Part shown: piece after piece, positions 34,993-44,360 of the stretch
How the letters are laid out: every line of letters begins with the position of its first letter
Numbering within the stretch: position 1 is the first letter of the stretch
Source: Streptomyces albicerus
GTDB taxonomy: Bacteria > Actinomycetota > Actinomycetes > Streptomycetales > Streptomycetaceae
DNA length: 64,000 bases
NCBI RefSeq assembly: GCF_008905045.1
Contig: NZ_VWMY01000043.1
Span: forward strand, 1-64,000
Direction: 5' to 3'
The notes under the pieces: generated by a model
The model's input: the letters and a program-made list of their open reading frames with translations, nothing else
Told to the model about the DNA's origin: nothing
Database searches by the model: none
Program-made: the position numbers and the translations under genes

Positions 34993-36027
34993 GTGTCCCA
35001 CAGCACGGTGCCTCGGAGCAAGGTCGAGGCCGAAACGACGGAGAAGTCTCCGGTGGCGCCCGGCGGCGCCACCGGCTCCCGGGAGAAACAACGCCCGGAC
35101 AAGGTGAGCCTGCGCCTCAGGTTCAGACGCGACCGCGTCCTGCTCCTGATGACGCTGCCGGCCGTCCTCCTGGTCCTGCTCTTCAACTATGTACCGATCC
35201 TCGGCAACGTCGTCGCCTTCCAGGACTACGACCCCTACATCAGCGACAACGGCGTCGTCTCGATGCTGAACAGCCCCTTCGTCGGCCTGGAGAACTTCCA
35301 GCGGATCTTCGAGGACTCGGCCTTCTGGAACGCCGTACAGAACACCCTGGTGCTGTTCTTCCTCCAGCTCGTACTGTTCTTCCCGATCCCGATCCTGCTC
35401 GCGCTGCTCATCAACAGCGTGATCAGGCCCCGGGTGCGGGCGGTCGCACAGGCGGTCCTCTACCTGCCGCACTTCTTCTCGTGGGTGCTGGTCATCGCCG
35501 TCTTCCAGCAGCTCTTCGGCGGAGCCGGCATCTTCTCCCAGCTCCTGCGGCAGCACGGGTACGACGGCCTCGACTTCATGACCGACCCGGACACCTTCAA
35601 GTTTCTGATCACCGCCCAGAGCGTGTGGAAGGACGCCGGGTGGGGGATCATCGTCTTCCTCGCCGCCCTGTCCTCGGTCAGCCCCGACCTGTACGAGGCC
35701 GCCGCGATGGACGGGGCCAACCGCTGGCGCCGTATGTGGCACGTCACGCTGCCCGCGCTGCGCCCGGTGATCGCCCTGCTGCTGGTGCTGCGTGTCGGTG
35801 ACGCCCTCACCGTCGGCTTCGAACAGATCCTGCTGCAACGCGACATGGTGGGACCGGGCGCCTCGGAAGTCCTCGACACCTTCGTGTGGTGGACCGGCGT
35901 CCGCAACCAGGACTTCGGATACGCGGCCGCCGCGGGACTAGTCAAGGGCGTCGTCAGCCTCGGCCTGGTCCTCGCCGCGAACAAAGTGGCCCATCTCATG
36001 GGCGAGCAGGGGGTGTACAAGAAATGA
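34993..36027 (+). CDS. Sugar ABC transporter permease 1
   Basis: The 344-residue protein has a 45-residue hydrophilic N-terminus, about six membrane helices starting at RVLLLMTLPAVLLVLLFNYVPI, and the EAA loop YEAAAMDGANRWRRMWHVTLPAL. It pairs with the next permease, whose ATG overlaps its stop (ATGA). The start is GTG 34993 after GAGGAGAA. No ATPase gene is in the operon. Streptomyces sugar importers commonly share the multi-use ATPase MsiK encoded elsewhere. Confidence 0.9.
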   Translation: MSHSTVPRSKVEAETTEKSPVAPGGATGSREKQRPDKVSLRLRFRRDRVLLLMTLPAVLLVLLFNYVPILGNVVAFQDYDPYISDNGVVSMLNSPFVGLENFQRIFEDSAFWNAVQNTLVLFFLQLVLFFPIPILLALLINSVIRPRVRAVAQAVLYLPHFFSWVLVIAVFQQLFGGAGIFSQLLRQHGYDGLDFMTDPDTFKFLITAQSVWKDAGWGIIVFLAALSSVSPDLYEAAAMDGANRWRRMWHVTLPALRPVIALLLVLRVGDALTVGFEQILLQRDMVGPGASEVLDTFVWWTGVRNQDFGYAAAAGLVKGVVSLGLVLAANKVAHLMGEQGVYKK

Positions 36028-36983
36028 CGTCCCTGATGTGGGAGCCGCGACAGGACGCCGAACCCGTACGCGAGAAGGCGCCCCGGTGGTGGTCCGCCCC
36101 GCCCCGGCCGGTGTGGGAGGAAGAGCCCGGCAAGGCCGGCGTCGCGAGCAAGGGCCTGGTGCTGGCCCTCGCCTGCCTGGGGGTGCTCTTCCCGCTGTGG
36201 ATCGTGGTCGTCACCAGCCTGTCCTCGCGCAAGACCATCGACGAGGCCGGCGGTCTGGTGATGGTGCCGAAGAGCATCACCTTCATCGCCTACCAGGAAC
36301 TGCTCAGCGGTGGACAGGTCACCCGGGCCACTGTCATCAGCGTCCTGGTCACCCTGGTCGGCACTATCTTCTCGATGACCGTCTCCGTCCTGTGCGCCTA
36401 CGGCCTGTCCCGCAGCGGATCAGTCGGCCACCGCTGGATCCTGATGCTGCTACTGGCGACCATGTTCTTCAGCGCCGGTCTCATCCCGACCTATCTGCTG
36501 GTGCAGACCCTCGGTCTGACGGACAGCTATCTCGCGCTGATCCTGCCGAGCGCGATCAGTGTCTTCAACATTCTGGTGCTGCGCGGCTTCTTCATTGGGA
36601 TCTCGCAGGAACTCATCGACAGCGCCCGCATCGACGGCGCCGGTGACTTCCGCATCCTGTGGCAGATCGTCATGCCGCTCTCCCGCGCGGTCATCGCGGT
36701 GATCACGCTCTTCTACGCCGTCGGCTACTGGAGCGCCTGGTTCAACGCCTCGCTCTACCTCAACGACCAGGACATGATGCCGCTCCAGAACGTCATGATC
36801 CAACTGGTCCAGAAGCAGGAGGCGCCGGTCGGGATGGGCCAGGCCATCAAGACCGGCCAGTTGTCGGCCCTCGCCGTGCAGATGGCGGTCATGGTCATGG
36901 CTCTCCTCCCCGTCGCCGTCCTCTCGCCCTTCGTCCAGCGCCACTTCAAGAAGGGCATGCTCACCGGCGCGGTCAAGGGCTGA
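36024..36983 (+). CDS. Sugar ABC transporter permease 2
   Basis: The 319-residue protein has a 50-residue hydrophilic start, about six membrane helices and the loop ELIDSARIDGAGDFRILWQIVMP that contacts the ATPase. Its ATG overlaps the previous stop by four bases, so the two permeases are made together. After it, 132 bases containing a dispersed repeat separate the GH74 gene. Confidence 0.9.
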   Translation: MTSLMWEPRQDAEPVREKAPRWWSAPPRPVWEEEPGKAGVASKGLVLALACLGVLFPLWIVVVTSLSSRKTIDEAGGLVMVPKSITFIAYQELLSGGQVTRATVISVLVTLVGTIFSMTVSVLCAYGLSRSGSVGHRWILMLLLATMFFSAGLIPTYLLVQTLGLTDSYLALILPSAISVFNILVLRGFFIGISQELIDSARIDGAGDFRILWQIVMPLSRAVIAVITLFYAVGYWSAWFNASLYLNDQDMMPLQNVMIQLVQKQEAPVGMGQAIKTGQLSALAVQMAVMVMALLPVAVLSPFVQRHFKKGMLTGAVKG

Positions 36984-37029
36984 AGCCCGAGCGGGAGCTT
37001 CTGTGAGCTTCCGGATGCGGATCCGTCGT

Positions 37030-37067
37030 GGCTGGTCGCGCAGTTCCCCGCGCCCCTTGGCGGGGCG
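37030..37067. repeat. Dispersed intergenic element (GCGCAGTTCCCCGCGCCCC family)
   Basis: GGCTGGTCGCGCAGTTCCCC followed by GCGCCCCTTGGCGGGGCG is nearly identical to the copy at 59202 and complementary to the one at 10571. It sits inside the presumed operon between permease 2 and GH74. Its CGCCCC/GGGGCG hairpin could lower expression of the enzymes behind it. Confidence 0.8.
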
Positions 37068-37115
37068 TCGCCACTCCACCTTTGAAACTTCCCCTTTCTT
37101 AGAACGAGGTATGTC

Positions 37116-39338
37116 ATGCGCACGCCCCGCCTCAGCAGACGAGCCGTCCTTGCCGGGACCGCCGCCACGGTCGCCGTCTCCGCTGTCTCTGCCGCCGCCG
37201 GCCCCGCACTGGCGGCCTCGGAGGCCGACGCGCCCGCCTACCGCTGGCGCAACGTCGTCATAGGCGGCACCGGATTCATCACCGGCGTTCTCTTCCACCC
37301 CTCCGTGCGCGGCCTCGCCTACGCCCGTACCGACATCGGTGGCGCCTACCGCTGGGACGACCGTGCCGCCCGCTGGACCCCGCTCACCGACCACCTCGGG
37401 TGGGACGACTGGAACCTCCTCGGTGTGGAGGCGATCGCCGTCGACCCTGCCCGTCCCGACCGCGTGTACCTCTCCCTCGGTACGTACGCCCAGTCGTGGG
37501 CCGGCAACGGCGCGGTGCTGCGGTCCGAGGACCGCGGTGCCACCTGGGCCCGGACCGACCTGGATGTGAAGCTCGGTGCCAACGAGGACGGGCGGGGCGC
37601 GGGCGAGCGTCTGCTCGTGGACCCGCGGGACAGCGACACGCTGTGGCTGGGTACGCGGCACGACGGGCTCCTCAAGTCCACCGACCGTGGGGCTACTTGG
37701 GCGACCGTGAGCGGCTTTCCGGCGAAGGCCAGTGCCTCCGGGCAGGGCGTCATGTTCCTTGTCGCGGCCGGGCGTGCGGTCTACGCAGGCTGGGGTGACG
37801 GTGACGGTACCGCGGGCACGGCGAACCTGTACCGCACGGCCGACGGCACGACCTGGGAGGCCGTGCCGGGGCAGCCGTCCGGCACCTCGGCCAAGGTCCC
37901 GGTGCGGGCGGCGTACGACAAGCACACGCGCGAGCTGTACGTGACGTACGCCGACGCGCCCGGACCCAACGGCCAGTCCGACGGCAGCGTGCACAAGCTG
38001 CGCATCGCGACCGGGAAGTGGACCGATGTGACGCCCGTGAAGCCGGGCGGGACGACGGCCGACGGGTCCGCCGACGCCTTCGCGTACGGAGGGGTCGCCG
38101 TGGACGCCCGCTGTCCGGGCACCGTCGTCGTCTCCACCAACAACCGCTGGGCCGACATCGACACGCTGTTCCGCACCACGAACGGCGGCCGCACTTGGAC
38201 GTCCCTCAAGGACTCCGCTGTCTTCGACGTGTCCGAGACTCCTTTCCTCAACTGGGGCGGCGACAAGCCGAAGTTCGGCTGGTGGATCCAGGCGCTCGCC
38301 GTGGACCCGTACGACTCCGAGCACGTCGTGTACGGGACGGGGGCGACCCTCTACGGCACCCGCGATCTGAAGCGCTGGGCGCCGCAGATCCGCGGGCTGG
38401 AGGAGACGTCCGTGCGCCAGCTGATCTCGCCTCCGGCCGGGGAGGCGCACCTGCTGAGCGGGCTCGGGGACATCGGCGTGATGTACCACGAGCGGCTCAC
38501 GGCGTCTCCGTCGCGCGGCATGGCGTCGAACCCCGTGTTCGGGTCGGCGACGGGACTCGCGCAGGCCGCGGCCAAGCCGTCGTACGTCGTCCGGGCGGGC
38601 TGGGGCGACAACGGCAACGGCGCCCACTCGAACGACGGAGGCCAGACCTGGGCGCCCTTCGAAACCCAGCCCGACATCGCCAAGAACGCACCGGGGCCGA
38701 TCGCCACCAACGCCGACGGCAGCGTGCTGCTGTGGTCCTTCGTGCACTGGGACGGCACGAAGTACGCAGCCCACCGCTCCACCGACAACGGCGCGACCTG
38801 GTCCGAGGTCTCCTCCTTCCCGAAGGGCGCCACGCCGGTCGCCGACCCGGCCGACCCGACGCACTTCTACGCATACGACACCGACACAGGAACGCTATAT
38901 GTCAGCACTGACAGTGGCCGTTCGTTCACTGCTCGTGCGGATGGGCTGGCCTCCGGTGACAGCCAGTTCAAGCTGGTCGCGGCGCCCGGGCGGAGCGGTG
39001 ACCTGTGGCTGAGCGTGAAGACGAACGGGCTCTACCGGTCCACCGACGGCGGCGCGAGCTTCTCGAAGGTGGCCAGTTGCCGGGCCTCGCACACCCTCGG
39101 CTTCGGCAAGGCGGCCGCCGGCGCCGACTACCCGGCGATCTACCAGGTCGGCTCGACGGAGAACATCACCGCCGTCTACCGCTCCGACGACGAGGCGAAG
39201 ACCTGGGTGCGGATCAACGACGACGCCCACCAGTGGGGATGGACCGGCGAGGTCATCGTCGGTGACCCGCGGGTGTACGGCCGGGTGTACCTGGCCACCA
39301 ACGGACGCGGCATCCAGTACGGGGAGCCCGTCCGATGA
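37116..39338 (+). CDS. Secreted GH74 xyloglucanase (sialidase-like fold annotation possible)
   Basis: The 740-residue enzyme has a twin-arginine leader (SRRAVL, signal to about residue 34), then the two seven-bladed propellers of GH74. The N-terminal YRWRNVVIGGTGFITGVLFHP and RTDIGGAYRW, with catalytic Asp73, are hallmark sequences, and many Asp-box-like DGGATW/NGATW turns follow. GH74 enzymes cut the glucan backbone of xyloglucan. Automatic pipelines may call it a sialidase because of the Asp boxes. The ATG of the GH42 gene overlaps its stop. There is no binding module. Confidence 0.9.
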   Translation: MRTPRLSRRAVLAGTAATVAVSAVSAAAGPALAASEADAPAYRWRNVVIGGTGFITGVLFHPSVRGLAYARTDIGGAYRWDDRAARWTPLTDHLGWDDWNLLGVEAIAVDPARPDRVYLSLGTYAQSWAGNGAVLRSEDRGATWARTDLDVKLGANEDGRGAGERLLVDPRDSDTLWLGTRHDGLLKSTDRGATWATVSGFPAKASASGQGVMFLVAAGRAVYAGWGDGDGTAGTANLYRTADGTTWEAVPGQPSGTSAKVPVRAAYDKHTRELYVTYADAPGPNGQSDGSVHKLRIATGKWTDVTPVKPGGTTADGSADAFAYGGVAVDARCPGTVVVSTNNRWADIDTLFRTTNGGRTWTSLKDSAVFDVSETPFLNWGGDKPKFGWWIQALAVDPYDSEHVVYGTGATLYGTRDLKRWAPQIRGLEETSVRQLISPPAGEAHLLSGLGDIGVMYHERLTASPSRGMASNPVFGSATGLAQAAAKPSYVVRAGWGDNGNGAHSNDGGQTWAPFETQPDIAKNAPGPIATNADGSVLLWSFVHWDGTKYAAHRSTDNGATWSEVSSFPKGATPVADPADPTHFYAYDTDTGTLYVSTDSGRSFTARADGLASGDSQFKLVAAPGRSGDLWLSVKTNGLYRSTDGGASFSKVASCRASHTLGFGKAAAGADYPAIYQVGSTENITAVYRSDDEAKTWVRINDDAHQWGWTGEVIVGDPRVYGRVYLATNGRGIQYGEPVR

Positions 39339-41308
39339 CCACCCCGGGACTCGGCCACGCCACCCGCGGCCGCATCCTCTTCGGCGGCGACTACAACCCC
39401 GAGCAGTGGCCCGAGGAGACCTGGCACGAGGACGTACGCCTCATGAAGGAGGCCCGCGTCAACTCGGTCACACTCGGCGTCTTCTCCTGGGCGAAGCTCG
39501 AACCCAAGCCAGGAGCAAGGGAGTTCGGCTGGCTGGACCGGCTGATGGACCTCATGCACGAGAACGGCATCGGGGTCGTCCTCGCCACGCCCACATCCTC
39601 GCCCCCGCCGTGGATGGGCCGGCTCCACCCGGACACGCTGCCCGTCGACGAGGACGGCCGCACCGAGTGGTGGGGCGGCCGGCAGCACTTCTCGCACTCC
39701 AGCGCGACCTACCGCCGCTACGCCGCCGCCATCACCGAGGACCTCGCCGCCCGCTACGGCAGCCACCCCGCCCTCACGATGTGGCACATCAACAACGAGT
39801 ACTGCACCTACGACTGGGGCGACGAGGCCGCCGCCACATTCCGCCGCTGGCTGCGGGACAAGTACGGCACGCTCGACGCGCTCAACACCGCCTGGGGAAC
39901 GGCCTTCTGGAGCCAGGGCTACGGCGACTGGGACGAGATCCTCCCGCCTCGCCACCCCCACTACATGAAGAACCCCACGCAGGTACTGGACTTCAAGCGC
40001 TACACCTCCGACATGCTCCTGGAGTGTTACCTCGCCGAGCGCGACATCGTCCGCCGGTACTCCCCGGACCTCCCGGTGACCACCAACTTCATGCCGATGT
40101 GGGTGGGCCAGGACGCCTGGAAGTGGGTCCAGGAGGAGGACGTCGTATCCGTCGACATCTATCCGGACCCGCGCGATCCGTTCGGCGCCCAGAACGGCGC
40201 GCTCATCCAGGACATGACGCGCTCCCAGGCCCGCGGACCGTGGATGCTGATGGAGCAGGCGGCCGGCCCCGTGAACTGGCGGGGCGTCAACCACCCCAAG
40301 CCGCACGGCCTCAACCGCCTCTGGTCCCTCCAGGCCGTCGCCCGCGGCGCCGACGCCGTCTGCTACTTCCAGTGGCGGCAGTCCCGCCAGGGCGCGGAGA
40401 AGTTCCACTCGGGCATGGTCAGCCACGCGGGGGAACAGGGCCGCACCTACCAGGAGATCAAGCGGCTCGGCGCCGAACTCGCCCGCATCAGCGAGCAAGT
40501 GACGGGCAGCCACTCACCGTCGGACGTCGCGATCCTGCACGAGTGGAACGCCTGGTGGGCGGGCGCCCAGGACGGCCGACTCTCCTCCGAGGTCGACCAT
40601 CCCCAGGTCCTACGCGCCTGGCACCGCGCCCTGTGGGAGGCCCACGTCACCGCGGACTTCGCGCACCCGGAGCACGACCTGTCCGCGTACAAGCTGGTCG
40701 TCGTGCCCCAGCTCTACCTGCTCGACGACGCGGCGATCGACAACCTCGTCGCGTACGTACGCGGCGGGGGCACCCTCGTCTGCGGCTTCCTCACCGGTGT
40801 CGCCGACGAGGACGACCGCGTCCGGCCCGGCGGTATGGACGAGCGACTGCGGGAGCTCTTCGGCATCCACACGCTGCACGAGTGGTGGCCTCTGGACCCG
40901 GGGGAGACCGCCGAATGCGAAGGCTTCCGGGGCACGTTGTGGTCCGAGGAGATCGAGGCCGCGGAGGACGCCGTCGCGGAGGCCGTCTACAAGGGCGGCG
41001 AACTCGACGGACTCCCGGCCGTACTGCGCAAGGGATCCGCCTGGTACGTCTCCACGCTGCCCGAACCCGCCGCGCTGCGCGACCTGTTGGCGGGCGTGGC
41101 GTCCGGGGCCGGTGTGCGACCGGTGCTCGACGGACTGCCCGCGCAGGTCGAGGCCGTCCGCCGCGGAGACCTGCTCTTCGTCCTCAACCACGGGCGTGAG
41201 ACGGTCACGGTCCAGGTGCCCGGTACGCATCGGGAGCTGATCACCGGGCAACAGGTCACTGATTCGGTGGAGTTGGAACGCTACGGAGCGGCGGTGCTCT
41301 CGCCATGA
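39335..41308 (+). CDS. GH42 beta-galactosidase
   Basis: The 657-residue intracellular enzyme starts LFGGDYNPEQWPEETW, as GH42 does. It has the acid/base Glu155 in MWHINNEYC and the nucleophile Glu307 in WMLMEQAAGPVNW, followed by the trimerisation (glutamine-amidotransferase-like) domain and a C-terminal beta domain. It removes terminal beta-galactose, which is a side-chain sugar of xyloglucan. Both ends overlap neighbours by four bases (ATGA), so translation is coupled from GH74 through GH95. Confidence 0.93.
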   Translation: MTTPGLGHATRGRILFGGDYNPEQWPEETWHEDVRLMKEARVNSVTLGVFSWAKLEPKPGAREFGWLDRLMDLMHENGIGVVLATPTSSPPPWMGRLHPDTLPVDEDGRTEWWGGRQHFSHSSATYRRYAAAITEDLAARYGSHPALTMWHINNEYCTYDWGDEAAATFRRWLRDKYGTLDALNTAWGTAFWSQGYGDWDEILPPRHPHYMKNPTQVLDFKRYTSDMLLECYLAERDIVRRYSPDLPVTTNFMPMWVGQDAWKWVQEEDVVSVDIYPDPRDPFGAQNGALIQDMTRSQARGPWMLMEQAAGPVNWRGVNHPKPHGLNRLWSLQAVARGADAVCYFQWRQSRQGAEKFHSGMVSHAGEQGRTYQEIKRLGAELARISEQVTGSHSPSDVAILHEWNAWWAGAQDGRLSSEVDHPQVLRAWHRALWEAHVTADFAHPEHDLSAYKLVVVPQLYLLDDAAIDNLVAYVRGGGTLVCGFLTGVADEDDRVRPGGMDERLRELFGIHTLHEWWPLDPGETAECEGFRGTLWSEEIEAAEDAVAEAVYKGGELDGLPAVLRKGSAWYVSTLPEPAALRDLLAGVASGAGVRPVLDGLPAQVEAVRRGDLLFVLNHGRETVTVQVPGTHRELITGQQVTDSVELERYGAAVLSP

Positions 41309-43530
41309 GCGCCGGCGCCCGGCCTTCGCGCCCGTCCCCGGCGCACGGCACCTGGGAGCCGCTCCCGGCCGTCCGCTGGGAGGACGCCTTCCTGAGCGGC
41401 AACGGCCGTCACGGCGCCATGGTGTTCGGCGATCCGAACGACGACCGGGTCATCATCACGCACCACACCCTGGTCCGCCCCAACGGCAGCGAACACGCGA
41501 GACCTCCGGAGCTGGCGGCCGAACTGCCCGCGCTCCAGGACCGGTTGCTCGCCGGGGACGTGACCGCGGCCGAAGGCTTCACGGACGGGCGCCCGTTGCA
41601 GTGGGTGCAGCCCTTCCATCCCGCCTTCCAGGTGCGGCTGCGGCGGCCAGCCGGCGGGGAGCGCGGCTACCGCCGCTCGGTCGACTTCACCACGGGCGTC
41701 GCCGAGGCGGTCTGCACGGGCTGGAGCAGTCGTGTCTTCGTCTCGCGCGCGGACGACGCGATCGTCCAGTACGTGACCTCCCCGGGGCTCACTCTGGACA
41801 TCACGCTGGACCACCGGCTCCCCGGCGCCCCCGACGGACTGAGGGTCAGCAACGGGGTGGTCCTCACCCCTGAGGGCGCCGTACTCACGCTGCGCGCCCG
41901 CTACCCCGGCAGCGACCGTGCGTACACCGGAGTGACGCTGGCGGTGGTCACCGGCGGCCGTACGACGCTGACGCCGCCCGGAATGCGTGTGGCGGGGGCC
42001 GAGTCGGTCCTGCTGCTGACCCGGGTGCGACGGCACACCGGGGAACTGGACGCGGTGGCGGAGGCGCAGAGCCTGCGCGACCTGCTGCCGCCGAGCGGCG
42101 AGGAGCCGTACGGCAGCCTCCTGGAGCGTCACCTGGACCTCCACCGCACCGCGTACGCCCGCGCCTCCCTCACCCTCGACGCCGAAGAGGCCGAACGTGC
42201 CCTCCCCGGCTCGGAGTTGCTCAAGCGGCCGAAGAGCCCCGCCCTCCTTGAACGGCTCTTCGCAGCTGGCCGCTACCACCTGCTGTCATCCAGCGGAATG
42301 CTGCCGCCGAGGCTCACGGGACTGTGGACCGGCGACTGGGACACGGCGTGGTCAGGGGCGTTCACGACGGACGCCAACCTCAACCTGCAGACCGCGTCGG
42401 CCGTCGCCGGCGCGCTGCCGGAAGTCGTCGAGGCCCACGCGGCCCTGGTGCACGGGCAGTTGCCGCACTGGCGGGACAACGCCCGCGCCATCTTCGGTGC
42501 GCGAGGCATCGTCGCCCCACCGCACACGGACGGCGAGTCCGGACACACGTACCACTTCAGCCGTGAGTACCCCCTGCACCTGTGGACCGCGGGCGCCGAC
42601 TGGCTGCTCAAACCGCTCGTCGACCACGACGAGACACGCGGGGAGCACGACCCCCGGCTGAAGCATGCCCTCGCCGAAGTCGCCCGGTTCTACGAGGACT
42701 TCCTCACCCGGACCGACGAGCACGGCCACCTCGTCGTCGTCCCTTCCTACTCACCCGAGAACCGTCCGGCGAACGCGAGCTGGGGTGCCCTCAACGCCGC
42801 CATGGACCTCTCGGCGGCGCGGCACGCCCTGCTCACGGCTGCCGCGTACCACCCGGGCCCGGACGCCGACCACTGGCGCGCGCTCGCCGAGCGGCTGCCC
42901 CCGCACCGCGTCAACGACGACGGCGCGCTCGCCGAGTGGGCCTGGCCCGGGCTCGACGACACGTACGACCACCGGCACCTCAGCCACCTGTACGGCGTGT
43001 GGCCGCTCGACGAGATCAACCCCTACGACACCCCCGACCTGGCGGCCGCCGCACACCGCGCGCTCGAACTCCGGGGTGCCGAGAACGACTCCGCGCACGG
43101 CTACCTCCACCACGCCCTCGCCGCGGCACGCCTGCGTGACGGGGAGCGGGTCGCGCACGCGCTCGGCCGGGTGCTGGAAGGTGACTTCTTCCACTTCTCC
43201 CTGATGAGCGCGCACTATCCCGGCCGGGATGTCTACAACGCGGACGCCGCCCACACGCTCCCCGCCGTGCTCATCGAGACGCTGATCCAGTCGACACCCG
43301 ACCGGCTGGTCCTCCTGCCCGCGCTGCCCGCCGCGCTCCCGAAGGGCGAACTGCGGGGCGTACGGACGAGGTTCGGCGCCGAGGTCGACCTCAGCTGGAG
43401 CCCGCAAGACGCCCGAGCGGTGATACGGCCCACCCGCACCCACCGCATCGACCTCAGGACTTGCTCCGGAGCGCGACCGCTCTCTCTGCGCGCCGGAGAA
43501 GACTGCGTCCTCACCCTGGGGCCGCAGTAG
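41305..43530 (+). CDS. GH95-family glycosidase (alpha-L-fucosidase type)
   Basis: The 741-residue enzyme shows GH95 features: an N-terminal beta domain beginning WEDAFLSGNGRHGAMVFGDP, the helical barrel segment GRYHLLSSSGMLPPRLTGLWTGDW, FTTDANLNLQTASA in place of the usual NINTQMNYW, and HLSHLYGVWPLDEINPYDTP. GH95 enzymes remove alpha-1,2-fucose or alpha-L-galactose, both caps of xyloglucan side chains. The catalytic region near ENDSAHGYLHH is divergent, so specificity is open. No signal peptide is present, so it works on imported oligosaccharides. Confidence 0.87.
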   Translation: MSAGARPSRPSPAHGTWEPLPAVRWEDAFLSGNGRHGAMVFGDPNDDRVIITHHTLVRPNGSEHARPPELAAELPALQDRLLAGDVTAAEGFTDGRPLQWVQPFHPAFQVRLRRPAGGERGYRRSVDFTTGVAEAVCTGWSSRVFVSRADDAIVQYVTSPGLTLDITLDHRLPGAPDGLRVSNGVVLTPEGAVLTLRARYPGSDRAYTGVTLAVVTGGRTTLTPPGMRVAGAESVLLLTRVRRHTGELDAVAEAQSLRDLLPPSGEEPYGSLLERHLDLHRTAYARASLTLDAEEAERALPGSELLKRPKSPALLERLFAAGRYHLLSSSGMLPPRLTGLWTGDWDTAWSGAFTTDANLNLQTASAVAGALPEVVEAHAALVHGQLPHWRDNARAIFGARGIVAPPHTDGESGHTYHFSREYPLHLWTAGADWLLKPLVDHDETRGEHDPRLKHALAEVARFYEDFLTRTDEHGHLVVVPSYSPENRPANASWGALNAAMDLSAARHALLTAAAYHPGPDADHWRALAERLPPHRVNDDGALAEWAWPGLDDTYDHRHLSHLYGVWPLDEINPYDTPDLAAAAHRALELRGAENDSAHGYLHHALAAARLRDGERVAHALGRVLEGDFFHFSLMSAHYPGRDVYNADAAHTLPAVLIETLIQSTPDRLVLLPALPAALPKGELRGVRTRFGAEVDLSWSPQDARAVIRPTRTHRIDLRTCSGARPLSLRAGEDCVLTLGPQ

Positions 43531-43567
43531 ATCCACATCAGATCCCCCCACCCATGGAAGGGACACC

Positions 43568-44281
43568 ATGGCAACACGCACTCTGAACAGGATCACCAAG
43601 GCTCTCCTGGCGCCCGCACTCGCGCTCGGCGCCACCATCGGTCTCGCCTCCGCCCCCGCCTCGGCCGCCGTCTGGAACTCCTGCGACCAGTGGGGCAACA
43701 CCAGCCTGAACGGCTACACGCTCTACAACAACATCTGGGGCTCCGGCGCGGGCAGCCAGTGCATCTGGGCCAACTCCGGTACCAACTGGGGAGTCTGGGC
43801 CAACCACCCCAACACCGGCGGCATCAAGTCGTACCCGAACTCCAAGAAGGTGGTCAACAAGACGATCACCTCGCTCGGTTCGCTCAGCAGCAGCTACAAC
43901 GTCACGGTCCCGTCCTCGGGCGCGTACAACACCTCGTACGACATCTGGGACACCGACTACGACTACGAGATCATGCTCTGGGTGAACTACAACGGAGCCG
44001 TCGGTCCGCTCGGTACCTCGCAGGGCAACGTCACCCTCGGCGGCCACACCTGGACCGTCTACAAGGGCAACAACGGCGCCAACGAGGTCTTCTCGTTCCT
44101 GCGCACCTCGGACTCGAACTCCGGCACCGTCAACATCCTGCCGATCCTCAAGTGGATCAAGGACACCAAGGGCTGGATGGGCAACGAGACCATCGGGGAC
44201 GTCCAGTTCGGCTACGAGGTCACCTCGTCATCCGGTGGTCTGGACTTCCGGACCAACAACCTGACCGTCTCCAGCAGTTGA
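43568..44281 (+). CDS. Secreted GH12 endoglucanase/xyloglucanase, first copy
   Basis: The 237-residue enzyme has a Sec signal (about 1-34) and a GH12 jelly-roll: WGNTSLNGYTLYNNIWG, nucleophile Glu134 in DYEIMLWVNY and acid/base Glu217 in FGYEVTSS. GH12 members hydrolyse beta-1,4-glucans including xyloglucan. No binding module or linker is present. It lies 37 bases after GH95 with GGAAGGG before the ATG, so it probably ends the operon. A hairpin follows. Confidence 0.92.
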   Translation: MATRTLNRITKALLAPALALGATIGLASAPASAAVWNSCDQWGNTSLNGYTLYNNIWGSGAGSQCIWANSGTNWGVWANHPNTGGIKSYPNSKKVVNKTITSLGSLSSSYNVTVPSSGAYNTSYDIWDTDYDYEIMLWVNYNGAVGPLGTSQGNVTLGGHTWTVYKGNNGANEVFSFLRTSDSNSGTVNILPILKWIKDTKGWMGNETIGDVQFGYEVTSSSGGLDFRTNNLTVSSS

Positions 44282-44299
44282 GCCACGCCGTCGCCGACA

Positions 44300-44360
44300 G
44301 GTGACCGTACGCCCGGGTCGGCGCCGTCCCCCACACGGGGCCGGCCCGGGCCCGGTCACC
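44300..44360. terminator. Hairpin between the GH12 gene and the convergent permease gene
   Basis: GGTGACCG (44300-44307) pairs with CGGTCACC (44353-44360), and inside it GCCCGGG pairs with CCCGGGC. The stem overlaps the stop of the minus-strand permease gene, so it could terminate both directions. Confidence 0.6.

Noticed and set aside
37116-39338. Sialidase
   Set aside because: Asp-box-like turns suggest it, but the RTDIGGAYRW motif and the xyloglucan neighbours fit GH74 much better.
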